From contig NC_058045.1 in the NCBI RefSeq assembly GCF_020085105.1, positions 12,223,833 through 12,287,832 on the forward strand: a stretch of 64,000 bases of DNA, read 5' to 3'. Both the position numbers and the translations under genes were made by a program. The notes beneath the pieces are model-generated. The model did not search any database and was not told the origin of the DNA. It saw only the letters and a program-made list of their open reading frames with translations. This document shows, in pieces, positions 61,744-64,000 of this stretch. This stretch comes from Siniperca chuatsi. Its lineage: Eukaryota > Chordata > Actinopteri > Centrarchiformes > Sinipercidae. How positions within the stretch are numbered: the stretch's first letter is position 1; each line of letters opens with the position of its first letter.

Positions 61744-62869
61744 TATTAAGTGAGTATAATAAGTGCATATATTCATTATATTAAAAAAAGGCAGACATCT
61801 CTACGGCTGACATCTCCAAAACTCTGCAACTCACAATAATTCTAGATGAATAAATAGCACTGCAGATAAAGTGAGGTTTGATATGGGCCTGTAGTATATC
61901 CTTTTCGAGAAGAGATGGCAAAAACTTGTCATGGGATCAAGTTAATTCTCACATTTTGTGCAACGGATGGCCACTTTGTTTACTTTTATCCTCATTAAAA
62001 CATTGATCAAACAAAAATATTTCCAGTGTGTCCAATTTAGCTCTAACAGTGTCAAGGATCAGGCAATCGTGAGACTCCTCCTTGAAGCCTCATAAATGAC
62101 ACCACAGTAAATCTCTCAAATAAGCTGTCACTCCAACTCCCCAGCCGACAACTCAACAGCACTTTTGAGCTTGTCCTGCCTCGCTGTTTGGTTGCCAAGT
62201 ACAGCACAGTGGGCCACAAACAGCAGCCGCCCTCGCCTTCATAGTTAAATTCTTCACGGCTGTCACACTAAATAATCAATGAAAATAACACAATCTCAAA
62301 GCAATGATTCTGCTTGCCATTGTGTCTATAAGATGGTGAAAAGTAAGGAGAGAGCTGCTGTGCCCTCAGTTCATCTCAGCAACCTCCTCTGGACAGTTTG
62401 GAGTGTGCAGTGCCTGCCATGAAAAGTTGAGAGAGATTACATCACATCAGATTAGATCAAACAAAACGGGGTTTACAGATTTTCAGAACATTACTCTTAA
62501 AGTTAAATCTCTTTAAATTAAAGCAATAATAAATTAAAAACTTGTGGTGTGCTTTTATATCTGTTCTTGTTGCAATCCTAAAAATATGTTGGGTTAGAAT
62601 TGTAAAATGGTCATGACAGTGGGTTTGATGAGGCCTAATGGCTTTGTCGCCTACAGTACAAGGCCTTGCTACAGTGTCCTCTGGGAGTTTTCAAAGACAG
62701 CTCAGTTTTATAGGGCACTGGAGAGCTCAGCGGCACTGAAATGGCCCTTTGTTTCCCAGTAGGCCATCCAATTGTGTGTGACCAATAAGGTTTCCTAATC
62801 TCACCCATTACAGTGGAGCCTGGCATTACTTGGCTTTAATGAGAGCTTCTGACTTTTTAGGTTATTCCA
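61744..62869 (+). other. frmd5 intron 1, no exon seen
   Basis: No exon or RNA gene. Block 62040-62290 is non-repetitive and moderately GC-rich; possibly a conserved element. Confidence 0.35.
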
Positions 62870-62871
62870 CC

Positions 62872-63650
62872 TTAAGGGGAGACACTACGGGTGAATAGGG
62901 TAAAAATTGTAACTAATATTACCATGAAACTTCCCCAGTTGATTAAGACAATTATTTTAAGTTTTCTGAAATTTAATGTATAATATGAAAATGAGGCATT
63001 ATCTAATTAAAAATGTGCTAATTTGCATACATTTCCAGAACAGAAATCTGAACATTGGATAAAGCCAGGTTCACAATTCTTGTGTCATTTTGTTGACATA
63101 TTAGAGTCAAAGGTTTTTACTGAGGGAATTTTGGATATCTCTTTTTATCACTCTATAAATGAGAAAATACTGTCAACAGCCATAAAAAAAAAAAAGCCAT
63201 GTTTTTAGGAATAAAATGTTATATAAATCAGGCTATGAATGATATATGAACAAACCCCTCTGTGAAAACCTTCGGAATATAGATAGGAATAAAACTGGAA
63301 AGTTTGGTGTATGTAAGTGCTACTGAAGTGGATATGTCTATATTTAACTAATATATATCACCATGAAACTATCCCAATTGATTACTTACATTAAGACAAT
63401 ATTTTTTACTTCAAGTTTTCTGAAATTGTATGTGTAAATATGCATATGCATTATCTAATGTTAACTTTTGGTGAATTTAGGAGAAATCTACAGATGCAAA
63501 TAGACAAAGTATAGTAAAATAACACCTAAATGTCTATTTCTTTAAACTAGTCTGAATGAAGACATGTTATGGAAGCAAAGTAGCCTAAAATCTCAAAATT
63601 GACCAGTGCATGAAAAAACTATGTTTTTTGCCTGTAGTATCTCCCGTTAA
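62872..63650. mobile_element. TTAA-flanked non-autonomous element with internal duplication
   Basis: TTAA at 62872-62875 and 63647-63650 flanks inverted ends GGGGAGACACTACGGG and, on the other strand, CGGGAGATACTACAGG. The TTAA duplication is the piggyBac signature. Inside, two diverged copies of about 440-455 bp repeat CCATGAAACT (62922 and 63361), TTAAGACAAT and GTTTTCTGAAATT. No coding. Confidence 0.65.
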
Positions 63651-63837
63651 GGCAGCCCCTGATAGTAATAGACTTTAGGGAGTGCTGGCATGTTTTAGCC
63701 CTTGTACTACAAATCATGCAGACTTTATATGACTGCTGACCATTGTTTGAAGCAAGCCACAGTGTTTTAAAGATTTGAAATCAATTTGCAGAGACTTGAA
63801 TCTTTCCTCAGCTAAGTAATTCTTTGCAGTGAACATT

Positions 63838-64000
63838 AGGGCTGAAACTAACGATTATTTTCATTATTGATGAATTTGCAGATTATTTTCTCAATAGTTT
63901 TGGTCTATAAATATCAAACTGTGAAAAATGAATAATAACAATTTCCCAGAGCCCAAGGTGACATAATACAATTGATTGTTATCTCTGACCAATAGTCAAA
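63838..64000 (+). mobile_element. hAT-like non-autonomous element, cut by window end
   Basis: Starts TAGGGCTGAAACTAACGATT and includes AGCCCAAGGTGACA, the same family as 46373-46710 but in the opposite orientation. The right end lies outside the window. Confidence 0.65.

Noticed and set aside
1-64000. CRISPR array, operon or bacterial mobile island
   Set aside because: The sequence is spliced vertebrate DNA. The only regular repeats are microsatellites, the 31-bp poly(A) repeat and transposon ends.

Overview
The window is vertebrate nuclear DNA from a ray-finned (teleost) fish. The evidence is GT/AG-spliced genes with small exons, AT-rich introns, (GT)n microsatellites, Tc1-type transposons and several families of short DNA-transposon remnants. 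I assembled three complete protein-coding genes and the first coding exon of a fourth by joining open segments at consensus splice sites with matching phase. There is also one tRNA gene. All gene names come from recognising protein motifs by eye; no database search was run.

Layout: 10-1496 is a decayed Tc1/mariner element with roughly 210-bp terminal inverted repeats. 3088-8642 (+) is a complete 18-exon SLC28-type sodium/nucleoside cotransporter of 651 residues. 10607-22121 (-) is a complete 13-exon alpk3 of 1859 residues, with an Ig domain at each end of a long disordered middle and a C-terminal alpha-kinase fold. It has a spliced 5' UTR and a TATA/MEF2-like box near 22670. 24766-32468 (+) is a 14-exon MALT1-type paracaspase of 653 residues with Ig-Ig-paracaspase-Ig architecture and no recognisable death domain. 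Three tandem poly(A) signals follow it. 33982-34053 (+) is tRNA-His(GTG). 35539-35640 (+) is the first coding exon of an frmd5-like FERM gene. The remaining 28 kb is its first intron, a landing zone for DNA transposons and possibly for regulatory elements.

The transporter and alpk3 converge tail to tail, and alpk3 and the paracaspase diverge head to head. From general knowledge, human SLC28A1 and ALPK3 are neighbours on chromosome 15 and ALPK2 and MALT1 are neighbours on chromosome 18. An alpk3 gene beside a malt-type gene therefore looks like the other half of an ancient duplicated ALPK-MALT block. The genes do not form an obvious single pathway: nucleoside uptake, muscle sarcomere scaffold, immune protease and membrane-cytoskeleton adaptor.

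The points most worth a second look are the death-domain-less paracaspase and its 36-nt cassette exon, the loss of catalytic acidic residues in the alpk3 kinase fold, the CNT3-like selectivity residues in a CNT1/2-like transporter, the triplicated poly(A) unit, and several DNA transposons, including a TTAA-flanked element with an internal duplication and one element nested inside another.
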